A program made the position numbers and the translations under genes. The notes below the pieces were generated by a model, which saw only the letters and a program-made list of their open reading frames with translations, made no database searches and was not told where the DNA came from. From Sphaerisporangium rubeum (GTDB lineage: Bacteria; Actinomycetota; Actinomycetes; Streptosporangiales; Streptosporangiaceae), in assembly GCF_014207705.1 (NCBI RefSeq), contig NZ_JACHIU010000001.1, positions 3,464,501 through 3,528,500 of the forward strand: a DNA stretch of 64,000 nucleotides, written 5' to 3'. Position 1 is the stretch's first letter. Each line of letters starts with the position of its first letter. Shown here one piece after another: positions 50,834-59,376 of this stretch.

Positions 50834-52425
50834 CGGAGCAAGGCGTGGGTGTGGTGCGTCCGCTACCCGGCGACGGGCTGATCGCCCATGTGGGCGGCCT
50901 GCTGCTGGTGTGCGACGCGGCCGGAGCCGTCGCCGAGGAGTTGGTCGCCGCGGTCGAGGAGACCGCGGCGACAGGTGGGGACGGCCGGGCACTGGCCCGC
51001 CGCGCCGCACAGGTCCTCGCGCGGTCGATGACGGCCGAGCCGATCGCCTGCGCCTTGGCCGGCCGCGTCGGTGACGGCGTGGCCGTGCTGGTCAGCGGGG
51101 CCGCGCAGGCCATGGCGGCCGGGCCTGGCGGGGAGTTGCGCCTCGACGGCACCGACGCGCTGACCTGGACCGACCGCATGGTGCGCGGCCCGGTGTCACG
51201 GGTGGAGCTGCGCCTGCCAGGCGCGGGACAGCCGTTCCCCCGCGCGCGCCTCGACGCCGGCGTGGTGTCCGGCGGCGGCGTCGTGTGCGACTACGACGCC
51301 TCAGGCGCCCCGATGTCCGCCGGCCCGGCGCACGCCACCCGCGCCGCCGGGCCCGCGCCGCACCACCAGTCCGGCCCCCCGCCGCACCAGGCGGGGCCGC
51401 CGCAGCACCAGGCCGGGCCGCCGCAGCAAGGCCCGGGTCCCGCTCCGGTCCACGCTCCTCAGGGCCACCCAGGCATGGGTTCCGCTCCGGTACCGGCGCC
51501 GCACCCCGGCGCCGGCCACGGTCCGGGGCCGGCGCCGCACGGCGGACCCGGCACCGGGCCGCAGGGCCCCGGCCCCGCGCCGTACCCCTCGGGGCCGCAG
51601 GGTCCCGCGCCTTACACCTCGGGTCCCCAGCCGGTCGGACCCCCCTCCGGCCACATGGCGCCGCCGGACTACGAGCCGCGGCCCGCACCCGACCCGCGTC
51701 CCGCCGAACCCTCCGGCCACCAGGCACCCGCCTCCGGACCCATGGCGCCGCCGGAGTACGACCACGGCCCCGTGCACACCGACCCCGGAGGGACGCCGGC
51801 CTCCGGCGGCGCCGGAGGTCAGGGCGACCGGCAGGGGGAACAGCCTCCCTTCGAGTCGTTCCTGCTCATCGACCAGCCCGGCGACGACGGCGAGCCCGAG
51901 TCGATCCTGGAGCCCACCGAGCTCGGCCAGGCACCCGAGCCGCCGAGCCGTCCCATGGTGTACGGCGTCGACTGCAAGAACGACCACTTCAACGACCCCC
52001 GGGTGCCGTACTGCGCCGTCTGCGGCATCGCCTTGGTGCAGCGCACCCTGGTGCCGTACAAGGGGGAGCGGCCGCCGCTCGGTGTGCTGCTCCTCGACGA
52101 CGGCATGACACTGAACCTGGAGACCGACTACCTGCTCGGCCGTGACCCCGAGCGCGCACCCGAGGTGACCTCGGGCGAGGCCCGGCCCGCCAGGGTCACC
52201 AGCCCCGACGGGTCGGTGTCCCGCCGCCACCTCCGGGTCCGCCTGGACGGCTGGGACGTCAACCTGATCGACCTCGGTTCGGTCAACGGCACCCAGGTGC
52301 AGCCCCCCGGCGACCCGAACTTCTACGACATCCCCGCCAACGAGCCGGTGCCGGTCCTGCCCGGCACCACGGTCCGCATCGGCGTGTCACGCACCATGCG
52401 GTACGAGTCCCACCGCAACGCCTGA
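50830..52425 (+). CDS. FHA domain protein with zinc ribbon
   Basis: A 531-residue cytoplasmic protein. Residues 1-155 form a folded domain I cannot name (VRPLPGDGLIAHVGGLLLVC, LTWTDRMVRGPVSRVELRL). A long Pro/Gly/His-rich linker with imperfect repeats (HQSGPPPHQAGPPQHQAGPP) fills about 157-365. A zinc-ribbon-like knuckle follows (Cys381, His386, Cys395 and Cys398, in DCKNDHFNDP and YCAVCG), then a C-terminal FHA domain with YLLGRDPE, SVSRRHLRV and GSVNGTQV at about 434-490. FHA domains bind phospho-threonine, so a Ser/Thr kinase partner is expected; one lies at 54581. GTG 50830 overlaps the membrane protein stop. Confidence 0.85.
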   Translation: MTEQGVGVVRPLPGDGLIAHVGGLLLVCDAAGAVAEELVAAVEETAATGGDGRALARRAAQVLARSMTAEPIACALAGRVGDGVAVLVSGAAQAMAAGPGGELRLDGTDALTWTDRMVRGPVSRVELRLPGAGQPFPRARLDAGVVSGGGVVCDYDASGAPMSAGPAHATRAAGPAPHHQSGPPPHQAGPPQHQAGPPQQGPGPAPVHAPQGHPGMGSAPVPAPHPGAGHGPGPAPHGGPGTGPQGPGPAPYPSGPQGPAPYTSGPQPVGPPSGHMAPPDYEPRPAPDPRPAEPSGHQAPASGPMAPPEYDHGPVHTDPGGTPASGGAGGQGDRQGEQPPFESFLLIDQPGDDGEPESILEPTELGQAPEPPSRPMVYGVDCKNDHFNDPRVPYCAVCGIALVQRTLVPYKGERPPLGVLLLDDGMTLNLETDYLLGRDPERAPEVTSGEARPARVTSPDGSVSRRHLRVRLDGWDVNLIDLGSVNGTQVQPPGDPNFYDIPANEPVPVLPGTTVRIGVSRTMRYESHRNA

Positions 52426-52431
52426 CCGGTT

Positions 52432-52459
52432 AGGGGCGTCCGGTCCGCCGGACGCCCCT
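52432..52459. terminator. Bidirectional terminator between FHA and antiporter genes
   Basis: A perfect 12-bp stem (52432-52443 with 52448-52459) with a TCCG tetraloop sits between two convergent genes, six bases after the FHA stop and seven before the antiporter stop. Confidence 0.85.
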
Positions 52460-52465
52460 GAGCCG

Positions 52466-54448
52466 TCAGGAGGTCCGCTCGCGGGCAGGGACGGCGGACT
52501 CCCAGTCGACCGGGTCGGCGTCCTGCTCGGCCCGCACCAGCAGGTGCGCGCCGGCCGGCGCCGTTCCGTCGTCGGGGGCCACCAGCAGCGCGTCCGCCGG
52601 GGCCTCGACCGCCGAGGTGACGTCCACGCCGAGCTTCGACAGCCGCTGCGCCAAGGACAACCCGCGGCCCCGGCTGAGCACCACGAGCGGACGGCCGGTG
52701 GCGAGGGCCAGTTGCAGGGCCACGTGCGCCGCCGCGTCACCCGGGCCGTTCAGCACCGCGACCGGCCCCGCGCCGTCCAGCGCCTCGTACGCGCCGGGCC
52801 GTACCGTGATCACCCGGCCGGTGGCGTCGCCGAGCAGGGACTCGCGTCCGGGTGCGTCCTCGGGGACCAGCACCAGGGCGGGGCTCGCGCTCTCCACCAT
52901 GCCGGGGAGCTCGGCGGGGACGTCCGCGGAGAACCGGGTCACCACCCGGGCCTCGACACCCCGCTCACGCACCTTGGCGGCCATCACCTCCAGGCCGCCG
53001 AGCGCCTCGGTCATCTCGGTCAGCTCCGACCACAGCCCGATGCCGACCTCCAGGCGTCCCTGCGGGTACGGCCGCAGGTGGCCGAGCACGACCTCCGACG
53101 GCGCGCGCGCCGCCGCCAGCGCCGCCGCCAGCCCCGCGAGCGGCGCGGAGGCGGCCGGTTCTCCCGGCACCACGGTGAGCACCCGGTACGAGTCGGGGGT
53201 GCCGAGCGCGACACGCTCGGCGTCGGCGATGTCCCTGGCGATGCGCCGGTCGGGGTAGACCCACTTCAGCAGCGGCGCGGTCAGCGCCGTGGTGAGCAGC
53301 GCCATCAGCACCATCAGTGAGAACAGCTCGGGACTCAGCACACCCTTCTGCAGACCGACGGTCAAGATGACGATCTCGGTCAGCCCGCGGGTGTTCAGCA
53401 GCACCGCCAGCGCGGACGCCTGCCGTCCCGGCACGCGCTGCAGCCGCGCGCCGAGGTAGGACCCGGCGAGCTTGCCGCCGATCGCGACGGCGAGGATGGC
53501 GAGCAGCACCCACAGGCTGGACACGGTCAGCGTGCGCAGGTTGACGTTCATGCCGGACACCACGAAGAACATCGGCAGCAGCAGCAGGACCGCGAGCTGC
53601 TCCAGCCGTTCCAGGATCTGGTGGTTCAGGTGGTCGGCGCCTTCCCTCGGCATCACGGCGCCGAACAGGAACGCGCCGAAGATGAAGTGGACATGCATCC
53701 ACTCGGTGACCCACGCCGAGGCGAACAACCCGATCAGCACCACCGACAGCAGACCGGGGGTGAGCCTCCCGGCCCGCTCGAAGGCCGGCACGAGCCGCGC
53801 CAGCAGCGGCCGTACCACCAGGAACATCACCGCCGCGTACGGCACCGCCAGCAGCACCTGCCACTGCGAGGTGCTCTCCCCGGCACCCGCGATGGCCACC
53901 ACCACGGCCAGCACCGTCCACGCCAGCACGTCGATCACCGCGGCGGAGGCCAGCGCCAAGCCCCCCAAGGTGGTGCGGTGCAGCTTCCTGTCGGTGAGGA
54001 TGCGCGCCAGCACCGGGAACGCGGTGGCCGCCATGGCGGCGCCGAGGAACAGCACGAACGGCAGGGACTTGCCCTCCTCGGCGTGGTCACCCACCAGGAA
54101 CAGCGCCAGCACCACACCGAGCACGAACGGCACCCCGCTGGACCCGAGCGCGATGGACGCCGCCGCCTTGCCCTTGCCGCGCACGAGCTTCTGGTCCAGC
54201 TCCAGACCCACCACGAACATGAACAGCACAAGGCCCACGTCGGCCAGTGCCGACAACGCCGGCCGGATGTCCGGCCCGAACAACTCGCCGCCGAGCCACG
54301 GCCCGAGGAGGGTCGGGCCGAGCAGGATGCCGGCGACGATCTCGCCGATCACGGGGGGCTGCCCCACCTTGCGCGCCAGGAACCCGAGCAGGCGGGCCGC
54401 CCCCAGCACGATGACAAGGTCGAGAAGCAGTACATCGACACGCAGCAT
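52466..54448 (-). CDS. CPA2-type cation/proton antiporter with C-terminal soluble domain
   Basis: A 660-residue monovalent cation/proton antiporter (Kef/NapA-like). About twelve hydrophobic segments make up residues 1-400, including the GEIVAGILLGPTLLGPWLGG signature, LFMFVVGLELD and a probable ion-binding Asp in ASAAVIDVLAW; it also has FGAFLFGAVMPR and LLNTRGLTEIVIL. The last 240 residues are soluble with a UspA-like alternating pattern (ALVLVPEDAPGRESLLGDAT). They may sense a nucleotide or redox state. It faces the FHA gene tail to tail and diverges from the Ser/Thr kinase gene with 132 bases between. Confidence 0.9.
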   Translation of the reverse strand: MLRVDVLLLDLVIVLGAARLLGFLARKVGQPPVIGEIVAGILLGPTLLGPWLGGELFGPDIRPALSALADVGLVLFMFVVGLELDQKLVRGKGKAAASIALGSSGVPFVLGVVLALFLVGDHAEEGKSLPFVLFLGAAMAATAFPVLARILTDRKLHRTTLGGLALASAAVIDVLAWTVLAVVVAIAGAGESTSQWQVLLAVPYAAVMFLVVRPLLARLVPAFERAGRLTPGLLSVVLIGLFASAWVTEWMHVHFIFGAFLFGAVMPREGADHLNHQILERLEQLAVLLLLPMFFVVSGMNVNLRTLTVSSLWVLLAILAVAIGGKLAGSYLGARLQRVPGRQASALAVLLNTRGLTEIVILTVGLQKGVLSPELFSLMVLMALLTTALTAPLLKWVYPDRRIARDIADAERVALGTPDSYRVLTVVPGEPAASAPLAGLAAALAAARAPSEVVLGHLRPYPQGRLEVGIGLWSELTEMTEALGGLEVMAAKVRERGVEARVVTRFSADVPAELPGMVESASPALVLVPEDAPGRESLLGDATGRVITVRPGAYEALDGAGPVAVLNGPGDAAAHVALQLALATGRPLVVLSRGRGLSLAQRLSKLGVDVTSAVEAPADALLVAPDDGTAPAGAHLLVRAEQDADPVDWESAVPARERTS

Positions 54449-54490
54449 CGGACATCGTCCCGTTGGTGAGGAAAGTTAGATCACGACCCC

Positions 54491-54516
54491 CGATAATGGT
54501 CAACGCGACGTTATCG
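54491..54516. promoter_or_regulatory. CGATAA-N14-TTATCG dyad between antiporter and kinase genes
   Basis: The two 6-bp arms lie in the divergent promoter region of the antiporter and kinase genes and may form a shared operator. Confidence 0.3.
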
Positions 54517-54580
54517 CGACCAAGGCGGGCGGCGCGACGTGACCGGCGGACGGGGCCGCCACGAGGAGGGGAACACACAG

Positions 54581-55369
54581 GTGGACGGCATCGCCGACTA
54601 CGAGTTCGTCCGGCCGCTCGGCGCCGGGAACCATGGGGACTTCTTCCTGGCGCGCCGGCCCGCGCGCCTGCCGGTGCCGGCCGACCACGTGGTGGTCAAG
54701 GTCGTCGGCGGCACCGGGGAGGACGCGTTCCGGCGCGCCACACGCGAGTTGAAGGCGTTCGCGCGGGTGCGCTCACCGTTCCTCGTGACGCTGTACGACG
54801 CGGGCCAGCAGGGCGGGGTGTTCTACTACTCGATGGAGTACATCCCCGGCGGCCCCCTGTCGGACCCCGCCGAGCAGCCGACCAGGCGGCACGTGATGCG
54901 CGCCGTCGCCTGTGCCGCGCGCGCCGCGCAGGCCCTCCACGAGGAGGGCATCGTGCACCGTGACATCAGCCCCGGCAACGTCCTGCTCACCGAGGACGGC
55001 GGCAAGCTCGCCGACCTCGGCCTGTCGCAGGTCCTCACCCCCGGCGCCACCGTCACCGGCATGGGCGGCCTGGCCTCCGCCGAGTTCACCGACCCCGCCA
55101 TCCTCCAGGGTGAGAAGCCGTCCCCCGCCGGCGACGTCTGGTCCCTCGCCGCCACCCTCCACTGGTCCCTCACCGGCGAGGGCCTCTACGGCCCTCTCCC
55201 CGCCACCGACCCCCTCCTCACCCTCCGCAAGATCTACAGCACCGCCCCGTCCCTCAACCCCGACCTCCCCGACGACCTGACCACCCTCCTCACCACCTGC
55301 CTCTCCCCACCCCCCACCCGCCCCACCGCCCACACCCTGGCCAACGACCTCTACCGCCTCTCCACCTGA
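54581..55369 (+). CDS. Soluble Ser/Thr protein kinase
   Basis: A 262-residue kinase that consists of the catalytic domain only. All key residues are present: a glycine loop LGAGNHGDFF, Lys40 in VVVKVVGG, the catalytic loop HRDISPGNVLL with Asp128 and Asn133, and the metal-binding Asp145 in ADLGLSQ (DLG instead of DFG). There is no membrane helix or sensor domain, unlike most actinobacterial kinases. GTG 54581 has GGAGGGG nine bases upstream. The last third uses almost only C-ending codons. The FHA protein at 50830 is the nearest candidate reader of its products, an inference from position. Confidence 0.9.
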   Translation: MDGIADYEFVRPLGAGNHGDFFLARRPARLPVPADHVVVKVVGGTGEDAFRRATRELKAFARVRSPFLVTLYDAGQQGGVFYYSMEYIPGGPLSDPAEQPTRRHVMRAVACAARAAQALHEEGIVHRDISPGNVLLTEDGGKLADLGLSQVLTPGATVTGMGGLASAEFTDPAILQGEKPSPAGDVWSLAATLHWSLTGEGLYGPLPATDPLLTLRKIYSTAPSLNPDLPDDLTTLLTTCLSPPPTRPTAHTLANDLYRLST

Positions 55370-55482
55370 CCACCCCACCCGTCGTGGCCACCAGCGCTCG
55401 ACGTCGACCCGTCTTTCCGGCGCCGGCGCGGGGGACGCCGTACGGTGAAGCCGGCGCCGTCGTGCGGTGCGGAACCGGGAGG

Positions 55483-56163
55483 CTATCCGCGGCTCTCAGG
55501 AGGCGGGGACGAGGTGAGACCCCAGCGGGTGCCTGTCTCGTGGCCCTGGAGTGCGCGGCCGATGACGGCGACGAGTTCGTCCTCGGACAGGACGCGGGGT
55601 TCGCCGATGGTCTTGGCCTGGACGTACACCTGGCACAGCCACTCCAGGAGGCGTGCGCCGGCGAGGGCCTCCGCCAGGCCGGGGCCGATGGCGACGGCGC
55701 CATGGTTCTGCATCAGGGCGGCCTGGCGGCCCTCCAGGGCGGCGATCACATGAGCGGCGAGTTCGGGGGTGCCGTAGGTGGCGTACGGGGCCACGCGGAC
55801 CACGCCGCCCAGGAGCAGCGCGTTGTAGTGGACGGGGGGGAGTTCGGTGTGGGTGGCGGAGACGACCACGGCGTACGACGAGTGGGTGTGCACGACGGCC
55901 TGAGCGGGGGTGCTCCGGTAGATCGCCAGGTGCATGGGGGTCTCCGAGGAGGGGGCCCGGGAGGGTTCCACGGTCTCGCCGGAGAGGTCCAGCACGGGGC
56001 AGTCGGCCGGAGTCAGTTCGTCCAGCGCGACCCCGCCGGGGGACACGGCCACCAGGTCGCCGGACCGGATGCTGAGGTTTCCGGCCGTGCCGAGGACCAG
56101 GCCGGTCTCGACCATCCGGCGGCCGGTGGCGCACAGCGCGGCGCGTTCCTCGGCGAGTCTCAT
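55483..56163 (-). CDS. Class II aldolase/adducin family protein
   Basis: A 226-residue zinc-dependent class II aldolase of the FucA/AraD type. Zinc ligands are His94 and His96 in VVHTHSSYAVVV and His155 in LMQNHGAVAIG. The N-terminal TGLVLGTAGNLSIRSGD phosphate-binding segment is typical. It would cleave or epimerise a phosphorylated sugar. ATG 56163 overlaps the regulator stop by four bases (ATGA), so it is transcribed after that regulator. The divergent partners are a PfkB sugar kinase and a class III aminotransferase. Confidence 0.88.
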   Translation of the reverse strand: MRLAEERAALCATGRRMVETGLVLGTAGNLSIRSGDLVAVSPGGVALDELTPADCPVLDLSGETVEPSRAPSSETPMHLAIYRSTPAQAVVHTHSSYAVVVSATHTELPPVHYNALLLGGVVRVAPYATYGTPELAAHVIAALEGRQAALMQNHGAVAIGPGLAEALAGARLLEWLCQVYVQAKTIGEPRVLSEDELVAVIGRALQGHETGTRWGLTSSPPPESRG

Positions 56164-56765
56164 CGCGGTCCTTCCCGGGATCCGAGCCGGTCGAGCTCGG
56201 CCGTCATCAGCCGGGCCAGTGTCTCAGGCGGCAGGCGGTCGGGGTACAGCAGGCGGTGCAGGCTGAGACCGTCCACCAGGGCCAGCAGGCGCTCGGTGAC
56301 GTCGTCGAGGTCCTCGTGCACGGCGATCTCGCCGGCCGAGGCGGCGGCGCCGAGGAGCGACCGCACCAGGTGACGCAGTTCGGCGGCCTCCTCGCGCTGG
56401 ACGTCGAGGAGGGTGCCGCCGGCGAGGCTGCGGCCCCAGAAACCGACCTCCAGTGCGGTCTCCCCGGCGCGCTCGGCGTCGAGCGGGAGGTTGTCCATGA
56501 GAAGTTCGCGCAGGGCCGCGAGGCCGGTACGGCCGGAGAGTTTGTCCTTCAGGCGGGTCACGATGCGCCGGTGCGAGGTGCGCAGGGCCGCGAGCAGGAT
56601 GTCGTCCTTGTCGGCGAAGTAGTGGGTCAGGACTCCGTTGGAGTAGCCGGCCTCCTTGGCGATGGCCCGGGTGGTGGCGCCTTCGATGCCGTCGCGCAGG
56701 ATCACCCGGCGTGCGGCGGCCACCACCTCGGCGCGCCGCTCCTCATGGTCGACGATCTTCGGCAT
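56160..56765 (-). CDS. TetR family regulator
   Basis: A 201-residue TetR/AcrR regulator with BetI-like (TetR_C_6) ending. The HTH is RAEVVAAARRVILRDGIEGA followed by TTRAIAKEAGYSNGVLTHYF and ADKDDILLAAL. The ligand domain has LTERLLALVDGLSLHRLLYP. It is divergently placed from the PfkB-aminotransferase pair and shares a dyad in between (56796-56813), so it is the likely repressor of both transcription units, including its own aldolase gene. Confidence 0.92.
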   Translation of the reverse strand: MPKIVDHEERRAEVVAAARRVILRDGIEGATTRAIAKEAGYSNGVLTHYFADKDDILLAALRTSHRRIVTRLKDKLSGRTGLAALRELLMDNLPLDAERAGETALEVGFWGRSLAGGTLLDVQREEAAELRHLVRSLLGAAASAGEIAVHEDLDDVTERLLALVDGLSLHRLLYPDRLPPETLARLMTAELDRLGSREGPR

Positions 56766-56786
56766 CCACCCTCCTCGTCAGAAGGC

Positions 56787-56817
56787 TTGACATTTTAGTC
56801 GGTCGCCCGTCTATTAT
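56787..56817 (+). promoter_or_regulatory. Promoter and TetR operator for the PfkB gene
   Basis: TTGACA (56787-56792) and TATTAT (56812-56817) are 19 bases apart (18 if CTATTA is used), a long spacer. Inside lies TAGTCGGTCGCCCGTCTA (56796-56813), which is symmetric at 14 of 18 positions, a good size for a TetR site. Confidence 0.55.
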
Positions 56818-56852
56818 CCGGCCACTTCCTCCGAACGTGAAGGGTCGCCGCA

Positions 56853-57770
56853 ATGTCCGTCGTCACCGTCGGCGCTCACATCGTCGACGTCCTGGCCAGG
56901 CCCGTGGAGTCCATCCCGGCGGGCCAGGACACCCACCTGCTGGAGCAGATCAGGGTCACCGCGGCAGGCGCGGCGGCGGCCACCGCCGTGGACCTCGCCA
57001 AGCTCGGCGTCCCGGTCGCCTCCGTCGGCGCCGTCGGCGACGACGAGCTCGGCGACCTGCTCGTCATGGTCATGGGACGGCACGGCGTGGACGCCGGCGG
57101 CGTCGTGCGCAAGGCCGGCGAGCAGACGGCCGCGTCCATCCTGCCGATCCGGCCGGACGGCGGCCGGCCGTCGTTCCACGTGCCGGGGGCCAACCTCGGA
57201 CTGTCCACGGCCGACGTGGACCCGGCGGTGATCATCGGCGCGCGGGTCGTGCATCTCGGTGGCATGGACGTGACCTGGGGGCTGCACGACCCGGTCTTCC
57301 ACGAGACGCTGCGCGCCGCGCGCGCGGGAGGCACCGTGGTCACGCTCGACCTGCTGTCCAACATGCCGGAGCTGATGCCGGGGGCCCGCGCCTTCCTGCC
57401 GTACGCCGACCACTTCCTGCCGAACGAGGAGCAGGCCCTGCTGATGACCGGCGCCGCCGACCCCGAGGCGGCGGCCGTCGCGCTGCTCGCCGAGGGCCTC
57501 ACCTCGGTGGTCGTCACCCTCGGCGGCGACGGCAGCCTGGTCGCCACCGCGGACGGCGTCACGCGGGTCCCCGCGCTGGACGTGCCGGTCGTGGACACCA
57601 CCGGCTGCGGCGACGCGTACTGCGCCGGGTTCATCGCCGGGCTGCTGGACGGCAGGGACGTGCTCGCCGCCGCTCGCCTCGGCACCGCCGTCGCGGCCCG
57701 CGTGGCCGGAGGGCTCGGCTCCGACGCCGGGCTGGACGGCCTGACCATCGGCTCGTTCGAAAGGATCTGA
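56853..57770 (+). CDS. PfkB family carbohydrate kinase
   Basis: A 305-residue ribokinase-like kinase. The N-terminal VGAHIVDVLARPVES and AAGAAAATAVDLAKLGVPVA segments bind the sugar; the catalytic base is Asp254 in the VVDTTGCGDAYCAGF anion-hole motif, with TLGGDG as the ATP site. It should phosphorylate a sugar or related polyol. No Shine-Dalgarno sequence is obvious. The class III aminotransferase starts five bases after the stop. The PfkB/TetR promoter region is shared with the aldolase operon. Confidence 0.9.
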   Translation: MSVVTVGAHIVDVLARPVESIPAGQDTHLLEQIRVTAAGAAAATAVDLAKLGVPVASVGAVGDDELGDLLVMVMGRHGVDAGGVVRKAGEQTAASILPIRPDGGRPSFHVPGANLGLSTADVDPAVIIGARVVHLGGMDVTWGLHDPVFHETLRAARAGGTVVTLDLLSNMPELMPGARAFLPYADHFLPNEEQALLMTGAADPEAAAVALLAEGLTSVVVTLGGDGSLVATADGVTRVPALDVPVVDTTGCGDAYCAGFIAGLLDGRDVLAAARLGTAVAARVAGGLGSDAGLDGLTIGSFERI

Positions 57771-57774
57771 TCTG

Positions 57775-58998
57775 ATGTCCGACGACGCATCCCTGCGGGA
57801 GCGGGCCGCCAAGGTCGTGCCGGGTGGCATGTACGGCCATCTCAACGCCGCGATCTTCGCCCCCGGCTACCCCCAGTTCTTCGTGCGCGGCGACGGCTGC
57901 CGCCAGTGGGACGCCGACGGCCGCGAGTACGTCGACCTGATGTGCAGCTGGGGCCCGGTCGTCCTCGGCCACCGGCACCCCGCGGTCGAGGCGGCCGCCG
58001 CCGCGCAGCGGGCCGACGGCGACTGCCTCAACGGTCCTGGCCCCGTCATGGTGGAACTCGCCGAACTGATGGTCGACATGATCCCCTCGGCCGACTGGGT
58101 GATGTTCTCCAAGAACGGCACCGACGCCACGACCCAGGCCCTGATGGTGGCCCGCGCCGCCACCGGCCGCGCCACGGTGCTCGTCGCGCACGGCGCCTAC
58201 CACGGCGCCGACCCCTGGTGCACGCCGAGCCCCGCCGGCACCACGGCGAGCGACCGCGCCGACCTGGTCGAGTTCACCTACAACGACCTGGCGAGCGCCG
58301 AGGCCGCCGCCGCGCAGGCCGGCGACGACGTCGCCGCGATCATCGTCACCCCGTTCAAGCACGACTCGTTCGAGGACCAGGAGCCCGCCGACCCCGCGTT
58401 CGCCCGCGGCCTGCGCGCGCTCGCCGACCGGCTCGGCGCGGCGCTCGTCATCGACGACGTGCGGGCCGGGTTCCGCCTGGACCTGCGCGGCTCGTGGGAG
58501 TCGCTCGGCGTGCGTCCGGACCTGACGGCGTGGAGCAAGGCCATGGCCAACGGCTACGCCATCGCGGCCGTCACCGGCGCCGACGCGCTGCGCGGCCCCG
58601 CGCAGACGCTGTACTCCACCGGCTCGTTCTGGTTCTCCGCCGTCCCTATGGCCGCCGCCAAGGCCACCATCGAGACGCTGCGCGACATCGACGGCCCCGC
58701 GCTCATGGAACGCGCCGGGACCCGCCTGCGTGACGGGCTCGCCGCACAGGCCGCCGCGCACGGCTTCACGGTCGCGCAGACCGGCCCCGTGCAGATCCCG
58801 TGGCTGTCGTTCGCCGGAGACGCCACCCTGGAGAAGGCGATGTACTGGTCCGAGCAGTGCCTCGCGGAAGGCGTGTACCTGCATCCCTGGCACAACTGGT
58901 TCCTGTCGGCCGCGCACACCGACGCCGACATCGACCGCGCGCTCCAGGGCACCGACGCCGCCTTCGCGCGTCTGCGCGCCAAGTTCGCGGGCGACTGA
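57775..58998 (+). CDS. Class III aminotransferase, GSAM-like
   Basis: A 407-residue PLP enzyme of class III, near glutamate-1-semialdehyde aminomutase. The PLP-binding Lys255 lies in AWSKAMANGYAIA, the Asp in LVIDDVRAGFR contacts the pyridine, and ADWVMFSKNGTDATTQAL plus VLVAHGAYHGADPW are family segments. The substrate may be an amino sugar or amino-polyol rather than glutamate semialdehyde, because the operon also has a PfkB kinase. It begins five bases after the kinase stop, with ATCTGATCTG-like spacing between. Confidence 0.88.
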   Translation: MSDDASLRERAAKVVPGGMYGHLNAAIFAPGYPQFFVRGDGCRQWDADGREYVDLMCSWGPVVLGHRHPAVEAAAAAQRADGDCLNGPGPVMVELAELMVDMIPSADWVMFSKNGTDATTQALMVARAATGRATVLVAHGAYHGADPWCTPSPAGTTASDRADLVEFTYNDLASAEAAAAQAGDDVAAIIVTPFKHDSFEDQEPADPAFARGLRALADRLGAALVIDDVRAGFRLDLRGSWESLGVRPDLTAWSKAMANGYAIAAVTGADALRGPAQTLYSTGSFWFSAVPMAAAKATIETLRDIDGPALMERAGTRLRDGLAAQAAAHGFTVAQTGPVQIPWLSFAGDATLEKAMYWSEQCLAEGVYLHPWHNWFLSAAHTDADIDRALQGTDAAFARLRAKFAGD

Positions 58999-59086
58999 CG
59001 TATCACCGGCGCCTGTTCGCGCTCTTGTTCGGCGAGACGCGCCACGGCACCCCCGCCGGGGCCCGTCCGCCGAAGGGGCGAAGACC

Positions 59087-59368
59087 ATGGAATCGCAGGA
59101 GTCACGGCCGTACGCGCGGCAGGACCGGCGTGTGCCGGAGGGATACACCTGTCCCGGATGCGGCGCGGTGGCGCGCCTGGACACCGTGGGCCGCGCGATC
59201 GGCCGTGGGCCGCGCGGCGCGCCGTCGTGGGAGATGTGGCTGCGTGCGCGCGGTGACGAGTTCACCGCGAAGGTCCGCGTGGGTCCCCGCGTCACCGAAC
59301 GCAGCGGCACCGGTGACGTCGACATCGCCGCCATGCTGTCCGACGCCTGGCGCGCCGCGGTCGCCTGA
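59087..59368 (+). CDS. Small CxxC protein, unknown
   Basis: A 93-residue protein whose central CPGCGAVARLDTVG resembles half of a zinc ribbon; a second Cys pair is absent, so the metal site would need a dimer. The N-terminus (QESRPYARQDRRVPEGYT) is charged and the C-terminus forms a helix (VDIAAMLSDAWRAAVA). ATG 59087 has GAAGGGG eight bases upstream. It lies after the aminotransferase gene and before the convergent LuxR-type regulator, and I recognise no family. It could be a small regulator. Confidence 0.5.
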   Translation: MESQESRPYARQDRRVPEGYTCPGCGAVARLDTVGRAIGRGPRGAPSWEMWLRARGDEFTAKVRVGPRVTERSGTGDVDIAAMLSDAWRAAVA

Positions 59369-59376
59369 CGGCCCGC

